This document shows positions 8,434 to 17,698 of a stretch of 64,000 nucleotides of DNA, one piece after another. A model generated the notes under the pieces. The model made no database searches, was not told the origin of the DNA, and was given only the letters and a program-made list of their open reading frames with translations. This DNA comes from CAWEBF01 sp963807235. GTDB taxonomy: Bacteria; Acidobacteriota; Vicinamibacteria; Vicinamibacterales; UBA2999. The translations under genes and the position numbers were made by a program. Where the stretch lies: positions 1-64,000 of the forward strand of contig CAWEBF010000024.1 of NCBI GenBank assembly GCA_963807235.1, given 5' to 3'. Each line of letters begins with the position of its first letter. The first letter of the stretch is position 1.

Positions 8434-9612
8434 ATGTCTCCAGCGCGACTCTTTCAGGCCAGCTGCGTGGCGCTCATCGCCACGGCGATGTCGTTTGCCA
8501 TCCGCGGCGACATCATGGGCGACTTCGAGCGTGTGTTCGCGCTATCCAAGACGGAGGTCGGCTGGATCGCGGGCGCCGCCTTCTGGGGCTTTGGTCTGTC
8601 CATCCTGATTGGCGGCCCGCTGTGCGACGTCCTGGGCATGCGGGCGTTGTCGCGCCTGGCCGTGGCCGGGCACGTCCTGGGCACGCTGCTGACGATCGCC
8701 GCACCGAACTTCGCCGTGCTCTTCACGGCCACGCTGCTCATCGGCATCGCCAACGGCCTCGTGGAGGCGTTCGCCAACCCGCTCGTGGCCACGCTGTTTC
8801 CGCGGGACAAGACCACGAAGCTCGTGGCGTTCCACGCCTGGTTCCCGGGCGGCATCGTGATTGGCGGGCTGCTGTCGTATCTCTTCTCGCAGATGGGGCT
8901 GGGCTGGCAGGCCAAGATGCTCCTGCTGCTCGTCCCGACCGCCGCCTACGCCGCGATGTTCGCCGGGCAGGCGTTTCCACCCACGGAGGGCCGAGCCGCC
9001 GGCGTCACATTGGGCCGTGCGTTCAAGGAGATCGGTCGTCCGCTCTTTCTCGTGGTGTGGCTGTGCATGTGGCTGACCGCCGCCACCGAGCTCGGGCCCG
9101 GGCAGTGGTACGCCAACATCTTCAACGACGTGATGGGCGCCGGGACGCAGAGCGGCATCATTCTGCTGGTCTGGGTCAACGGCATCATGTACCTCGTCCG
9201 CCAGTTCTTCGGCTACGTGCCGCACCGCGTGTCGCCCACGCTGCTCATCGCCGTCACGGCGCCCATGGCCGCCGCCGGACTCTACCTGTTTGGGTGGGCC
9301 GCGACGCCCCTGATGTGGTTCATCGCGGCGGCGCTGCTGGCCGTGGGCACCGCGTTCTGGTGGCCGACCATGATTGGCATGACCTCGGAGCGCTTCCCGC
9401 GCGGCGGCGCCGTGCTGCTGGCCATCATCGGCGCGTCCGGCTCGATTGCCACGGCGATTTCCGGGCCCCTGATGGGCTGGATCAACGACGGGTACGGCGC
9501 CGCGGCTGTGCTACCCACCTGGGCTATCCTCCCGGCCGCCCTTACGGTCATCTTCGCCTTGCTCTACGCCCGGGATCGGGCCCAGGGTGGTTACGGAGTG
9601 GAGCGGCTCTGA
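8434..9612 (+). CDS. Major facilitator superfamily transporter
   Basis: A 392-residue protein with about 12 hydrophobic segments in two halves. Residues from about 20 contain a RGDIMGDFERVFALSKTEVG loop, followed by GGPLCDVLGMR, a variant of the MFS loop 2-3 motif. It resembles the sugar/nucleoside-type MFS (FucP/YfmO-like, with FPGGIVIGGL in the middle), but the substrate is not recognisable. ATG 8434 begins 8 bases after the GNAT stop, so it is probably in the same transcription unit. The stop codon is immediately followed by a heptamer repeat. Confidence 0.85.
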   Translation: MSPARLFQASCVALIATAMSFAIRGDIMGDFERVFALSKTEVGWIAGAAFWGFGLSILIGGPLCDVLGMRALSRLAVAGHVLGTLLTIAAPNFAVLFTATLLIGIANGLVEAFANPLVATLFPRDKTTKLVAFHAWFPGGIVIGGLLSYLFSQMGLGWQAKMLLLLVPTAAYAAMFAGQAFPPTEGRAAGVTLGRAFKEIGRPLFLVVWLCMWLTAATELGPGQWYANIFNDVMGAGTQSGIILLVWVNGIMYLVRQFFGYVPHRVSPTLLIAVTAPMAAAGLYLFGWAATPLMWFIAAALLAVGTAFWWPTMIGMTSERFPRGGAVLLAIIGASGSIATAISGPLMGWINDGYGAAAVLPTWAILPAALTVIFALLYARDRAQGGYGVERL

Positions 9613-9649
9613 ATTCACAATTCACAATTCACAAGTCACAATTGACAAG
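9612..9649. repeat. Heptamer tandem repeat, AATTCAC type
   Basis: Three perfect AATTCAC units are followed by AAGTCAC, AATTGAC and a partial AAG, giving a strict 7-base period. The array begins on the last base of the MFS stop codon and ends 8 bases before the next start. A sister array lies at 31708. Confidence 0.9.
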
Positions 9650-9657
9650 TCTGTCAG

Positions 9658-12604
9658 ATGGGTCCCTGGGTTCTCTATCTCCTGTTTCTGGGTTCGGGCA
9701 TCAGCGGCCTCATCTACCAGGTGGCGTGGGTGCGCCAGTTCGGCCACGCCTTCGGCAACACCATTCACTCCACGTCCCTCATCGTCGCCATCTTCATGCT
9801 GGGGCTCGGCGTGGGTGGCTACGCCGCCGGCATCTGGGCGGACCGCCGGTATCAAGCCAGCGCCACGCTGATCAGGGCCTACGCATGCGCTGAGGGGCTG
9901 CTGGCGATTCTGGCCCTGGCCCTCACGCTGGGCCTGCCGCTCCTCGGGAGCCTGGTCGCCACGTTTTCGTCCTACACGACCAGCGCCGAGGGCTGGCACG
10001 TCCTGACGGTCGGCTCGTATGCGGCCAGGGCCGTCGTGGCCCTTGCCTTGTTGACGCCCGTGACCCTCATCATGGGCGCCACCCTCACGCTGCTCATCCG
10101 GTCTCTCGTACGGACCGACGTGTGGACCGGCGGTTGGAAGATCGCCTTGTTGTACGCGGCCAACACGGGCGGCGCAGCCGTCGGCGCGTTGCTCACCGAC
10201 ATGGCCCTGGTCCCGCTGCTGGGTCTGCGGGGAACCCAGCTGGTGGCCGTGGCCATGAATCTCCTCATCGGCGGCGTGGCCTGGCTCCTCATGGTGCGGC
10301 ATGGCGAGGCGGTTGCTCCGGTCGTGCGCGAACAGCCGCATCGCCCTCCGCCGGGGCAGAGCCCCGCGCTCGCGCGCCCCGAGGCCGGCGGCCGCGCCGT
10401 CTTCCGGGCGGTCGGCATGGCGCTGGCGCTCTCGGGGTTCGCGGTCATGGGGATGGAGATCCTGTGGCTTCGCCACGCGGTGCTTCTCCTGGGTGGGTTC
10501 CGCGCCGTCTTTTCGATCCTGATGACCGTGCTGCTCCTTGGCCTCGGCACCGGAGCCCTCTTCGGCGGATGGGTGCACCGACGATCGGGCAGGCCCGGTG
10601 AGGCGCTGGTGCTGACGCAAGCGCTCTTCGTGGTTCTGGCGCTGCTGGGACTCGGGTCGGCCGATATCGCCACCGTTCAGGCGCACGGTGACGCGCTGAC
10701 GGCGACGCTGAGCGGGCTGGGTCCCTGGCGGGGCCGCTGGCCGAGTTGTGGTACACGGCACGTCCGCTGCTCGTGGAGGTGGGCCTTCCGTCATTCGTCG
10801 CCGGTTGTGCCTTCCCTCTGGCCAACGCCGTCGTGCAACGCCTGCCGGAGGCCGTCGGCCGTCGCGCGGGCGGGTTGTATCTTGCCAATGCCGCCGGCGC
10901 GGTGGCCGGATCCGTTGCCGCGGGATACCTGCTCTTGCCTCGCTTCGGCATGCAGGGAGCGGCCTTCCTGCTGGCTGGCGTGGCCGGCGCCGCCATCGTG
11001 CCGTTGCTCCGCGTGTCTTCGCTGCCGTGGTCGGCGGCGTCGGCTGTTCTGGTGGCTCTGACGCTGACAGCGTGGTCGATGCTTCCCTCCGACTACCTCC
11101 TGCAGCGGACGCGGGCCCGGCAGATGCCGGGAGAGCGCCTGGTGGCGACGAGCGAGGGGCTCACCGAGGTGGTGAACGTCGTCGAGGTGGCAGGGCGGGG
11201 CAGGGCGCTCATCACGAACGGCCACGCCATGTCGTCCACGGCCGCCCTTGACCAGCGCTACATGCGCGCGATGGCCCACCTGCCCCTGCTCTCGATGGAC
11301 GGTCCGGCGCGCGTGCTGGTGATCGGATTCGGCGTGGGCAACACCACGCACGCCGCATCCCTGCACGCATCGGTCAAGCAGGTGGACGTCGTCGACCTGT
11401 CACGCCACGTACTCGAGCAGGCACACTTCTTTCGCGACGCGAACCAGGACGTGTTGCGAAGCTCGAAGGTGTCGGTCTACGTGAACGATGGCCGCCAGCA
11501 TCTGCGAATGGTCTCCGCAGGTTCATACGACCTGATTACTCTCGAACCCCCGCCAATCGCCTATTCAGGCGTGGCCGCGTTGTATTCCCGTGAGTTCTAC
11601 GAGCTGGCCCGATCCCGGCTGACGGCCGACGGGTACATCAGCCAATGGCTCCCCGCGTATCAGGTGCCCGAGGCCAGCAGCCTGGCGATGGTGCGCGCGT
11701 TCCTGGACGTGTTTCCCCAGACGGTGCTGCTGTCAGGCACGCAGGACGAGCTGCTGCTCGTGGGCACGGCCGCGTCGCGCGTGGAGATCGATCCGCTGCG
11801 CCTGGCGAATGCCCTGTCGAAGGAGCCGGCGGTCCACGCGGATCTGGTCCGGTTGGACCTCGGCACCCCGCGCGAGATCGTCGGCACGTTTGTGGGGTCA
11901 GCGGCCACGCTGGCCCGCGCCACTCGCGGCGTCCAGGCGGTAGTGGACGACCGTCCGCTCCAGGATACGCCGTCCTGTCGGGGTTGAGAAGGGGTCAGCC
12001 GCCGGCGGCGCTGTTCGAACTGGATGACGCGGAGGCGTGGTGTCCCCGTTGTTTCGATGGTGAAGACGGCGCGGCCCGCGTTCCAGGCCTGGATCTGTAT
12101 CTTGGGCTCCTGCAGGAAGCCTACACGGCGCGGTTGGCGGCGCCTCGGCCCGACCGTCCGCGTCTGTTGCTTGGGAGCGCCTACCTGGCGGCCGTGGTGC
12201 CCGACACCGCCGAGGTGCACAACGTGCTTGGCGTGGACCACCTGCGGAACGGCCGCCACGAGGATGCGGCGCTCGAGTTCGAAGAGGCGTTGCGAAAGGA
12301 TCCGCGGTCGTCACGAGCCCGCTCGAACCTGGCCGGCGTTCGCGCGGAGCAGGGGTCGACGCTGCTGGAGGCGCGCCGCTTCAGCGAGGCGTCGCACAAG
12401 CTTCGGGAGGCCCTCGATCTGGAGCCGGGCTCCGCCGACGCGCACAACAACCTGGGCGTCGCTCTCGCGTCGATGGGCCGGGTGGACGAGGCCCTGCCGC
12501 ATTTCCGACAGGCGGTGGCGCTGTCGCCCAGCCACGCCGCTGCACAGCGCAACCTGGCCGCCGCCCAGGCGGCGACGCGGCGCGACACGCGCGACGTCTC
12601 GTAG
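9658..12604 (+). CDS. Membrane spermidine-synthase-like protein with C-terminal TPR domain (two frameshifts)
   Basis: Corrected length is about 980 residues. The N-terminal 450 residues are polytopic and resemble the membrane half of fused MFS/spermidine-synthase proteins (LYLLFLGSGISGLIYQVAWVR, then MGMEILWLRHAVLLLGG). The middle is a Rossmann methyltransferase-like aminopropyltransferase fold with VLVIGFGVGNTTHAA and VDVVDLSRHVLEQA. The C-terminal part has AWCPRCF and at least two TPR units (DAHNNLGVALASMGRVDEAL). Single-base losses at about 10720-10731 and about 11963 split the frame into three. Aminopropyl transfer is only the family analogy; no operon partner identifies the substrate. 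It is convergent with the LVIVD gene. Confidence 0.8.
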
Positions 12605-12620
12605 CGGAATCGCCGGCGCG

Positions 12621-14015
12621 TCAGTCCAGTGGCACCGATCCGGTGTAGCGCAGGATGTACAGTCCCCCGGTAAACCGGTCGTTCGTGTAAATCAACCCGC
12701 GCTCGTCCACGATCGCGTGGTTCAGCTGGATCGTCTTCGTGGGATTGCGCGCCGGGGCCTCGGGGATATAGAAGCCGATCTCCTCGATCTGCGGGGGGAC
12801 ATCGGGTACGTCCTTCACCGGCGGCGTCATCCGGTAGATCCGGACGCCGCCGTTGAACCAGGTGGAGACGGTGGTGTTCTCCAGGCGCCTGTAGAGTGGC
12901 CCCGGAAAGTTGGGGTGGAGGTTGTGCGCACCGAACCGGCCGCCGCGCGAACACAGCAGGCCGTCGTCGGCGTGCAGCGGCGCCGTGCCGATGATCACCG
13001 GGTGCGTTTCGGCGCGGATGTCCACCAGCCACACCAGCTTCGGCATGTCCTTGCAGTTGTCGGACGTGGCCTCGTCGGCCGCCCATGCCATCTTCCGGCC
13101 GAACACCGGCTGGAACGTGTGCGTCCACGCGGTGAAGGGCGGATGGAAGTCCACGCGGCCCAGAAGGCGCGGCGAGTAGGTGCTGGCGGTCCCGGCTTTC
13201 ACCGCCGCCAGGCCCGAGACGTCGAAGATCATGCCGCCCCCGTCGATGTAGGCCACGTAGGCGCGATCGGGGCGATCCGGCCAGATCTCGATCTGGTGCG
13301 GACGGTAGCCGTTGTCGAACGGCGCGTGTCGCGTCGGCAGGCACCCCGGCAGGCACGCATCGCCACGCCTCGTGCCAGGCAGCCACCAGCGTCCCACTTC
13401 ACGGGGCTGTCGTGGGTTCCTGAGGTCCACCGTCACCCAGAACTGGTCGTCGTTCGGATGCGTGGGCCTGAAATCCGCGCTGCCGGTCGTCAGGTGCGCG
13501 AACTCACCGTCCACGAACCACAGGTTGTGCACGCCGCGCGACTCTGGGCCCGAGGTGTCGTAGAAGGACAACTTCAAGTCGTCGAGCGTCGTGGCTTTGG
13601 CGACACGGTCGAAGTCCGACACGTCGAGCGCCCACATGCCCGCAGGTCTGCCGCCGATCTTTGCGGCCTGGTTGGCGACGGCCAGCACGGTCCCCGACAG
13701 CCCCAGCGAGTTGCAGCGTGTGACACCGGGTGCCGGTGAGGCCAGCTGCGTGACGACTCTCGGCGCCTCGGGTTTGGTTACGTCCACAACGCTCACACAC
13801 AGCTGTGGCGCCTCGTGGGCGAGATACAGGATGCGACGACCGTCGGGCAGCTGCTGAAGCGCCAGCCCCTCGCCGCCGTCGCCGCGGCCGGACAGGTCGC
13901 TGTGACCGACCAACTCCATGTTGCGGGACTCGGCCTTCGACTGTGCACGGCCAGCGGGCACGCCCACCACGGCACTGCACAGAACAGCGACCAGAACGAT
14001 GCGTGGAAGGGTCAT
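12621..14015 (-). CDS. Secreted LVIVD-repeat (beta-propeller-like) protein
   Basis: A 464-residue protein with a signal peptide (RIVLVAVLCSAVVGVPAGRAQ). The body consists of repeated beta-strand blocks of the LVIVD type (SVVDVTKPEAPRVV, WALDVSDF, VTVDLRNPRQPREVGRW, VWLVDIRAETHPVI), predicting an extracytoplasmic propeller. There are six or more cysteines (GDACLPGCLPTRH, DNCKDMPK, LLCSRGG), and their export suggests disulfides. Function is unknown. The gene is intact, convergent with the spermidine-synthase-like gene, and divergent from the TonB receptor at 14.3 kb. Confidence 0.8.
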   Translation of the reverse strand: MTLPRIVLVAVLCSAVVGVPAGRAQSKAESRNMELVGHSDLSGRGDGGEGLALQQLPDGRRILYLAHEAPQLCVSVVDVTKPEAPRVVTQLASPAPGVTRCNSLGLSGTVLAVANQAAKIGGRPAGMWALDVSDFDRVAKATTLDDLKLSFYDTSGPESRGVHNLWFVDGEFAHLTTGSADFRPTHPNDDQFWVTVDLRNPRQPREVGRWWLPGTRRGDACLPGCLPTRHAPFDNGYRPHQIEIWPDRPDRAYVAYIDGGGMIFDVSGLAAVKAGTASTYSPRLLGRVDFHPPFTAWTHTFQPVFGRKMAWAADEATSDNCKDMPKLVWLVDIRAETHPVIIGTAPLHADDGLLCSRGGRFGAHNLHPNFPGPLYRRLENTTVSTWFNGGVRIYRMTPPVKDVPDVPPQIEEIGFYIPEAPARNPTKTIQLNHAIVDERGLIYTNDRFTGGLYILRYTGSVPLD

Positions 14016-14317
14016 GGCTGCGGATTCTATGCTCGCGTCGCGCGAATGAGATTGTTAACGAGAATGCCTGAAGTTCTCCCATTGTTCTCCTGGTTGAAAC
14101 CAATCGCTCCCAGCGTTGACAGAACATTGATCGGAGCGTACGCTCTCGCCACCTGTCAGAGCGAGGCGTCGGTACCCCTGACCGTTATGTGGCGGATCCA
14201 GGGTCGGTTCTGGAACGCAGTTGGGTACGCATAACGGTCGAGGCGCGCGAAGCGTGCCTTAAATGGCGCTTGGCTCAAGCAACGGCTCGGGTCACCGCGC
14301 TCAGGAGACAAGAGCAC
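14016..14317. other. 302-bp divergent intergenic region
   Basis: No gene is supported here. It separates the minus-strand LVIVD gene from the plus-strand TonB receptor. It holds a strong promoter-like pair (14116-14144), a leader box CTGTCAGAGCGA (14153-14164), a perfect 10-base inverted repeat (GACCGTTATG 14180-14189 / CATAACGGTC 14230-14239), and the AGGAG ribosome-binding site before 14318. Confidence 0.7.
14116..14144 (+). promoter_or_regulatory. Sigma70-type promoter of TonB receptor 1
   Basis: TTGACA (14116-14121), 17-base spacer, TACGCT (14139-14144). The same arrangement, with a near-identical spacer (AACATTGATCGGAGCG versus AACCTTGAGCGGGGCG), lies before TonB receptor 2 at 17558. 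The leader box CTGTCAGAGCGA follows eight bases after the -10 in both. Conservation between paralogs supports function and shared regulation. Confidence 0.75.
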
Positions 14318-17300
14318 ATGCGAGCAGTGGCCAGGTTAGCCGCCGTCCTCGTCTGGACGGTTCTGTTGTTCCCTTCAGTCGCGTTCGCTCAGGCATCCAT
14401 TGCCGGCGTCGTACGTGATACATCGGGCGCCGTGCTGCCCGGGGTGACGGTCGAAGCCGCCAGCCCCGTGCTGATCGAAAAAGTCCGGACCGCCGTCACC
14501 GACGGCAACGGTCGTTATCAGCTGGTCGATCTACGTCCTGGCACCTATTCCGTCACCGTGTCGCTGGCCGGATTCAACACCGTCAAGCGCGACGGCGTGG
14601 CGCTGACCGGTTCAGGTGTGGTCGCCGTTGACGTCGAGTTGCGAGTCGGTGCGCTCGAGGAAACGATCACCGTGACCGGCGAGTCGCCGGTCGTGGACAC
14701 GCAGTCGCTCACGACTCAGCGCGTGCTGAACGCCGAGGTGATCGACGCGCTGCCGAGCGCCCGCAACTACTTCGGCCTGGCCCGCATGGTCCCGGGCACC
14801 CTCGGCGGCGGCAACGACGTGGGCGGTTCGCTGATCCAGGACGTCGGTCAGAGCCTGACCGTGCACGGCAGCCGCAACGTCGATCAGCGCATCACCATCA
14901 ACGGCGTCAACACCATGACGCTGCAGGCCGGTGGCAACATCGGCGGTCAGACCCCGGACATGGGCTCGGCCGCGGAAGTCACGGTCGACACCTCGTCGCT
15001 CGGCGCCGACCTGCCGACCGGCGGCGTGCGCGTGAACTTCGTGCCCAAGGACGGCGGCAACACGTTCAGCAACTCCGCCATCTTCTCGTTCACGAACGAG
15101 TCGCTGCAAGGCGACAACTTCTCAGACGAACTTCGTGCGCAGGGTCTCGGCACGCCCAACAAGATCCTGCACGCCGTAGACTTCAACGAGTCGTTCGGCG
15201 GACCGATCAGCCGTGACAAGGTGTGGTTCTGGGCGTCGTTCCGGATCAACGACGTGGCCAACGAGGCGCCGATCTTCGTCAACAAGAATGCGTTCAATCC
15301 GAACGCGTGGCTCTACGATCCCGACACCAGCCTACCGGGCGTGAACCGGGGCGAACAGTTCAACAGCAGCGTTCGCGTCACCTGGCAGGCCAATCCCAAG
15401 AACAAGATCGCCGGCACCTACAAGGCCGACAAGTGGTGCAATTGCCCGAGCCAGATGAGCGCCACCATCGCGCCGGAGGCGGCGCGTGACCGCCGGTTCC
15501 CTCGGCTTCGCCAGGAGCACGCGGAGTGGACCTCGCCGGTCACCAACCAGCTCCTCTTCGAGGTCGTGGGCATGCACCTCTACGAGCGTTGGGGCGACAT
15601 GCACCTGCGGTCCGATACGGGGTCGATCACGGAGGAGCAGGAAGCGATCCAGTCGCAGATGATCGCGGTCACCGAGCAGAGCAGCGGGCTTGTCTATCGC
15701 GGCCGCGGCCCCTTCTACAACAACACCGCGGTACCCAGCCTGGCGCTGCGCGCGGCGGCGGCGTACGTGACCGGATCGCACGCGGTGAAAGTCGGGTGGA
15801 ACCGGACCTCCGGCTACCTCGATGAGTCGTTGTACCAGTTGAACGACGGCCGCAGCTACCGCTTCAACGGTGGCATACCGAACCAGATCACGATGCGCGG
15901 CAATTACCACGCCCGCACCAACCTGGACGCGGACATGGGACTCTACGCGCAGGATCGCTGGACGATGGACCGGCTGACCGTCTCCGGTGCGATTCGCTTC
16001 GACTGGTTCCGGACCAGCTTCCCCGAACAGACCCTGGGCCCGGTGCCGCTGGCGCCGAACCGGAACATCTCGTTCCCGGCCGCGGACAACATCAACTGGA
16101 AGGATCTGACCTACCGGAGCGGCTTCTCCTACGACCTCTTCGGCACCGGGAAGACGGCCGTGAAGTTCAGCTACAACAAGTACCTGCTGGGCCAGACGCT
16201 CAACGGCCTCGGCCGGGAGCCCAACCCGCTGATCGTCGCCGGCGCGGTCGCGCCAACACGGACGTGGAACGACGCCAACCGCGACTTCGTCCCTCAGTGC
16301 GACCTCACCAACCTGCTGGCCAACGGCGAGTGCGCGCAGGCCAGCAACCTGGCGTTTGGTTCGGCGGTCGCGACAGAGCAGTTCGACAAGGATCTCATCA
16401 CCGGCTTCAACCATCGCCAGACCAACTGGGAAACGTCCGTTAGCATGGTGCACGAACTGATGCCGCGCGTCGGCATCGACGTCGGCTATTTCCGCCGGTC
16501 ATGGGCGAACTTCCGCGTGACCGACAACATGGCCGTCACGCCCGCCGACTACACGCAGTTCGACATCGTCAATCCCGTCGATGCGCGGTTGGGGGAAGAC
16601 AGCGGGGCCACCGTGCGAGGCTTCGTGGACGTGGTGCCGACCAAGTTCGGCCAGGTGAACAACTACAACACGCTGTCCACGAAGATCGGCGATCAGACCG
16701 AGGTGTGGCAGGGCGTGGACTTCACCGTCAACGCCCGGCTGCAGAACGGGCTGAACATACAAGGCGGCGTCAGCACCGGCTCCACGCATGAGAACGATTG
16801 CGACATCCTGACGGCGCTGCCGGAGATGCGCAACATGGCGGCAATCGCCGTCGCAAACCGGCCGGCCTCGCAGCGTCCTCTGCAATACTGCGATCGCCAG
16901 TCGCCGTACCTGACACAGTTCAAGCTGTTCGGTGTTTACGTCATCCCGAAGGTGGAGGTTCAGGTCTCGGGCACGTTCCGCAGCGTGCCTGGGCAGATTC
17001 AGGGCAACATCGCCGAGAACTTTGCCAATGTGGCGCTGGTGGCCACCAACGCGTTCCTGGCCACCAACTCCACCCTGGGCCGCCCGTTGTCGGGCAACGC
17101 GCCGAACACGACGCTGCAGATTCTGGCGCCGCAGGAGCACTACCTCGATCGTCGCAATGAACTCGACTTCCGCGTCGGCAAGCTGTTGCGCGCGGGGCGG
17201 CATCGCGCCCTCGTCAGCATCGACTTCTTCAACGCGCTCAACTCGAACGCCGTCGTCAACGTCAACCAGGCTTCGAACCTGGCGGCGACCGGCGGCGGGC

Positions 17301-17374
17301 TGGCGTCCTACTGGCGGCCGACGGAGATCCTGAACGCCCGCACGATGAAGTTCACTGTGACTTACGACTTCTAG
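14318..17374 (+). CDS. TonB-dependent receptor 1 (Oar-like, carboxypeptidase-regulatory domain)
   Basis: An outer-membrane gated porin of 1018 residues, intact. It has a signal peptide of about 24 residues (LVWTVLLFPSVAFAQ), then a carboxypeptidase-D regulatory-like beta domain (about 27-115: ASIAGVVRDTSGAVLPGV, GRYQLVDLRPGTYSVTV), then the plug (ETITVTGESPVVD, NYFGLARMVPGTLGGG, RITINGVNT), and a long barrel ending in the aromatic TVTYDF typical of BAM substrates. The substrate is unknown; this SusC/Oar-like class usually takes up polymers or peptides. ATG 14318 was chosen from the signal peptide and AGGAG 9-11 bases upstream. Receptor 2 at 17.7 kb is a close paralog, implying tandem duplication. 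Confidence 0.93.
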   Translation: MRAVARLAAVLVWTVLLFPSVAFAQASIAGVVRDTSGAVLPGVTVEAASPVLIEKVRTAVTDGNGRYQLVDLRPGTYSVTVSLAGFNTVKRDGVALTGSGVVAVDVELRVGALEETITVTGESPVVDTQSLTTQRVLNAEVIDALPSARNYFGLARMVPGTLGGGNDVGGSLIQDVGQSLTVHGSRNVDQRITINGVNTMTLQAGGNIGGQTPDMGSAAEVTVDTSSLGADLPTGGVRVNFVPKDGGNTFSNSAIFSFTNESLQGDNFSDELRAQGLGTPNKILHAVDFNESFGGPISRDKVWFWASFRINDVANEAPIFVNKNAFNPNAWLYDPDTSLPGVNRGEQFNSSVRVTWQANPKNKIAGTYKADKWCNCPSQMSATIAPEAARDRRFPRLRQEHAEWTSPVTNQLLFEVVGMHLYERWGDMHLRSDTGSITEEQEAIQSQMIAVTEQSSGLVYRGRGPFYNNTAVPSLALRAAAAYVTGSHAVKVGWNRTSGYLDESLYQLNDGRSYRFNGGIPNQITMRGNYHARTNLDADMGLYAQDRWTMDRLTVSGAIRFDWFRTSFPEQTLGPVPLAPNRNISFPAADNINWKDLTYRSGFSYDLFGTGKTAVKFSYNKYLLGQTLNGLGREPNPLIVAGAVAPTRTWNDANRDFVPQCDLTNLLANGECAQASNLAFGSAVATEQFDKDLITGFNHRQTNWETSVSMVHELMPRVGIDVGYFRRSWANFRVTDNMAVTPADYTQFDIVNPVDARLGEDSGATVRGFVDVVPTKFGQVNNYNTLSTKIGDQTEVWQGVDFTVNARLQNGLNIQGGVSTGSTHENDCDILTALPEMRNMAAIAVANRPASQRPLQYCDRQSPYLTQFKLFGVYVIPKVEVQVSGTFRSVPGQIQGNIAENFANVALVATNAFLATNSTLGRPLSGNAPNTTLQILAPQEHYLDRRNELDFRVGKLLRAGRHRALVSIDFFNALNSNAVVNVNQASNLAATGGGLASYWRPTEILNARTMKFTVTYDF

Positions 17375-17377
17375 CTA

Positions 17378-17406
17378 GGGCTCCGGGCTCCAGGCTTCAG
17401 GCCTGG
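17378..17406. repeat. Heptamer repeat, GGGCTCC type
   Basis: Units GGGCTCC, GGGCTCC, AGGCTTC and AGGCCTG lie directly after the receptor 1 stop, with a 7-base period. Confidence 0.75.
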
Positions 17407-17420
17407 AGGTGCGGAAGTGA

Positions 17421-17454
17421 GGCGGGCCTGGGAAACCAGGCCCGCCTTTTTTTT
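17421..17454 (+). terminator. Rho-independent terminator of TonB receptor 1
   Basis: The stem GGCGGGCCTGG (17421-17431) pairs perfectly with CCAGGCCCGCC (17436-17446) across a GAAA loop and is followed by eight T residues. Similar GGCGGG-stem terminators follow receptors 2 and 3. Confidence 0.93.
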
Positions 17455-17487
17455 GGCCGGAAGCCGGAAGCCGGAGGCCGGGAGCCG
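17455..17487. repeat. Heptamer repeat, GCCGGAA type
   Basis: GCCGGAA, GCCGGAA, GCCGGAG and GCCGGGA units follow directly after the terminator T-tract. The period is 7 bases. The same unit recurs at 43.67-43.72 kb. Confidence 0.8.
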
Positions 17488-17557
17488 CTTTCACTGTTAA
17501 CCAAACTAACGCAACTAGCCGCACTCTTATCGCCGGCGCACCAATGCGCTTGAGCCG

Positions 17558-17586
17558 TTGACAAAACCTTGAGCGGGGCGTAGCCT
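17558..17586 (+). promoter_or_regulatory. Promoter of TonB receptor 2
   Basis: TTGACA (17558-17563), 17-base spacer, TAGCCT (17581-17586). CTGTCAGAGCGA at 17595-17606 is at the same distance from the -10 as in the receptor 1 promoter. Confidence 0.75.
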
Positions 17587-17698
17587 CCCGGCCACTGTCA
17601 GAGCGAACGGTCCCGGGTTTCGGAAGTGTCTTCCGTTGTTAGCGGGGCTAACAGCAGTCGGCGCCTGGCGTCGGCCAGCCGCCTAGGAGGCGATACAC

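Larger units (their letters stand above)
17375..17698. other. 324-bp intergenic region between TonB receptors 1 and 2
   Basis: No gene is seen. In order it contains a GGGCTCC heptamer array, a terminator, a GCCGGAA heptamer array, the receptor 2 promoter and leader box, two small hairpins (GGAAGTGTCTTCC at 17622-17634 and GTTAGC-ggg-GCTAAC at 17638-17652), and an AGGAGG ribosome-binding site just before 17699. Confidence 0.7.

Noticed and set aside
9612..9649. AATTCAC array considered as a CRISPR remnant
   Set aside because: The units are 7 bases with no spacers, and no cas genes are present; it is a simple tandem array.
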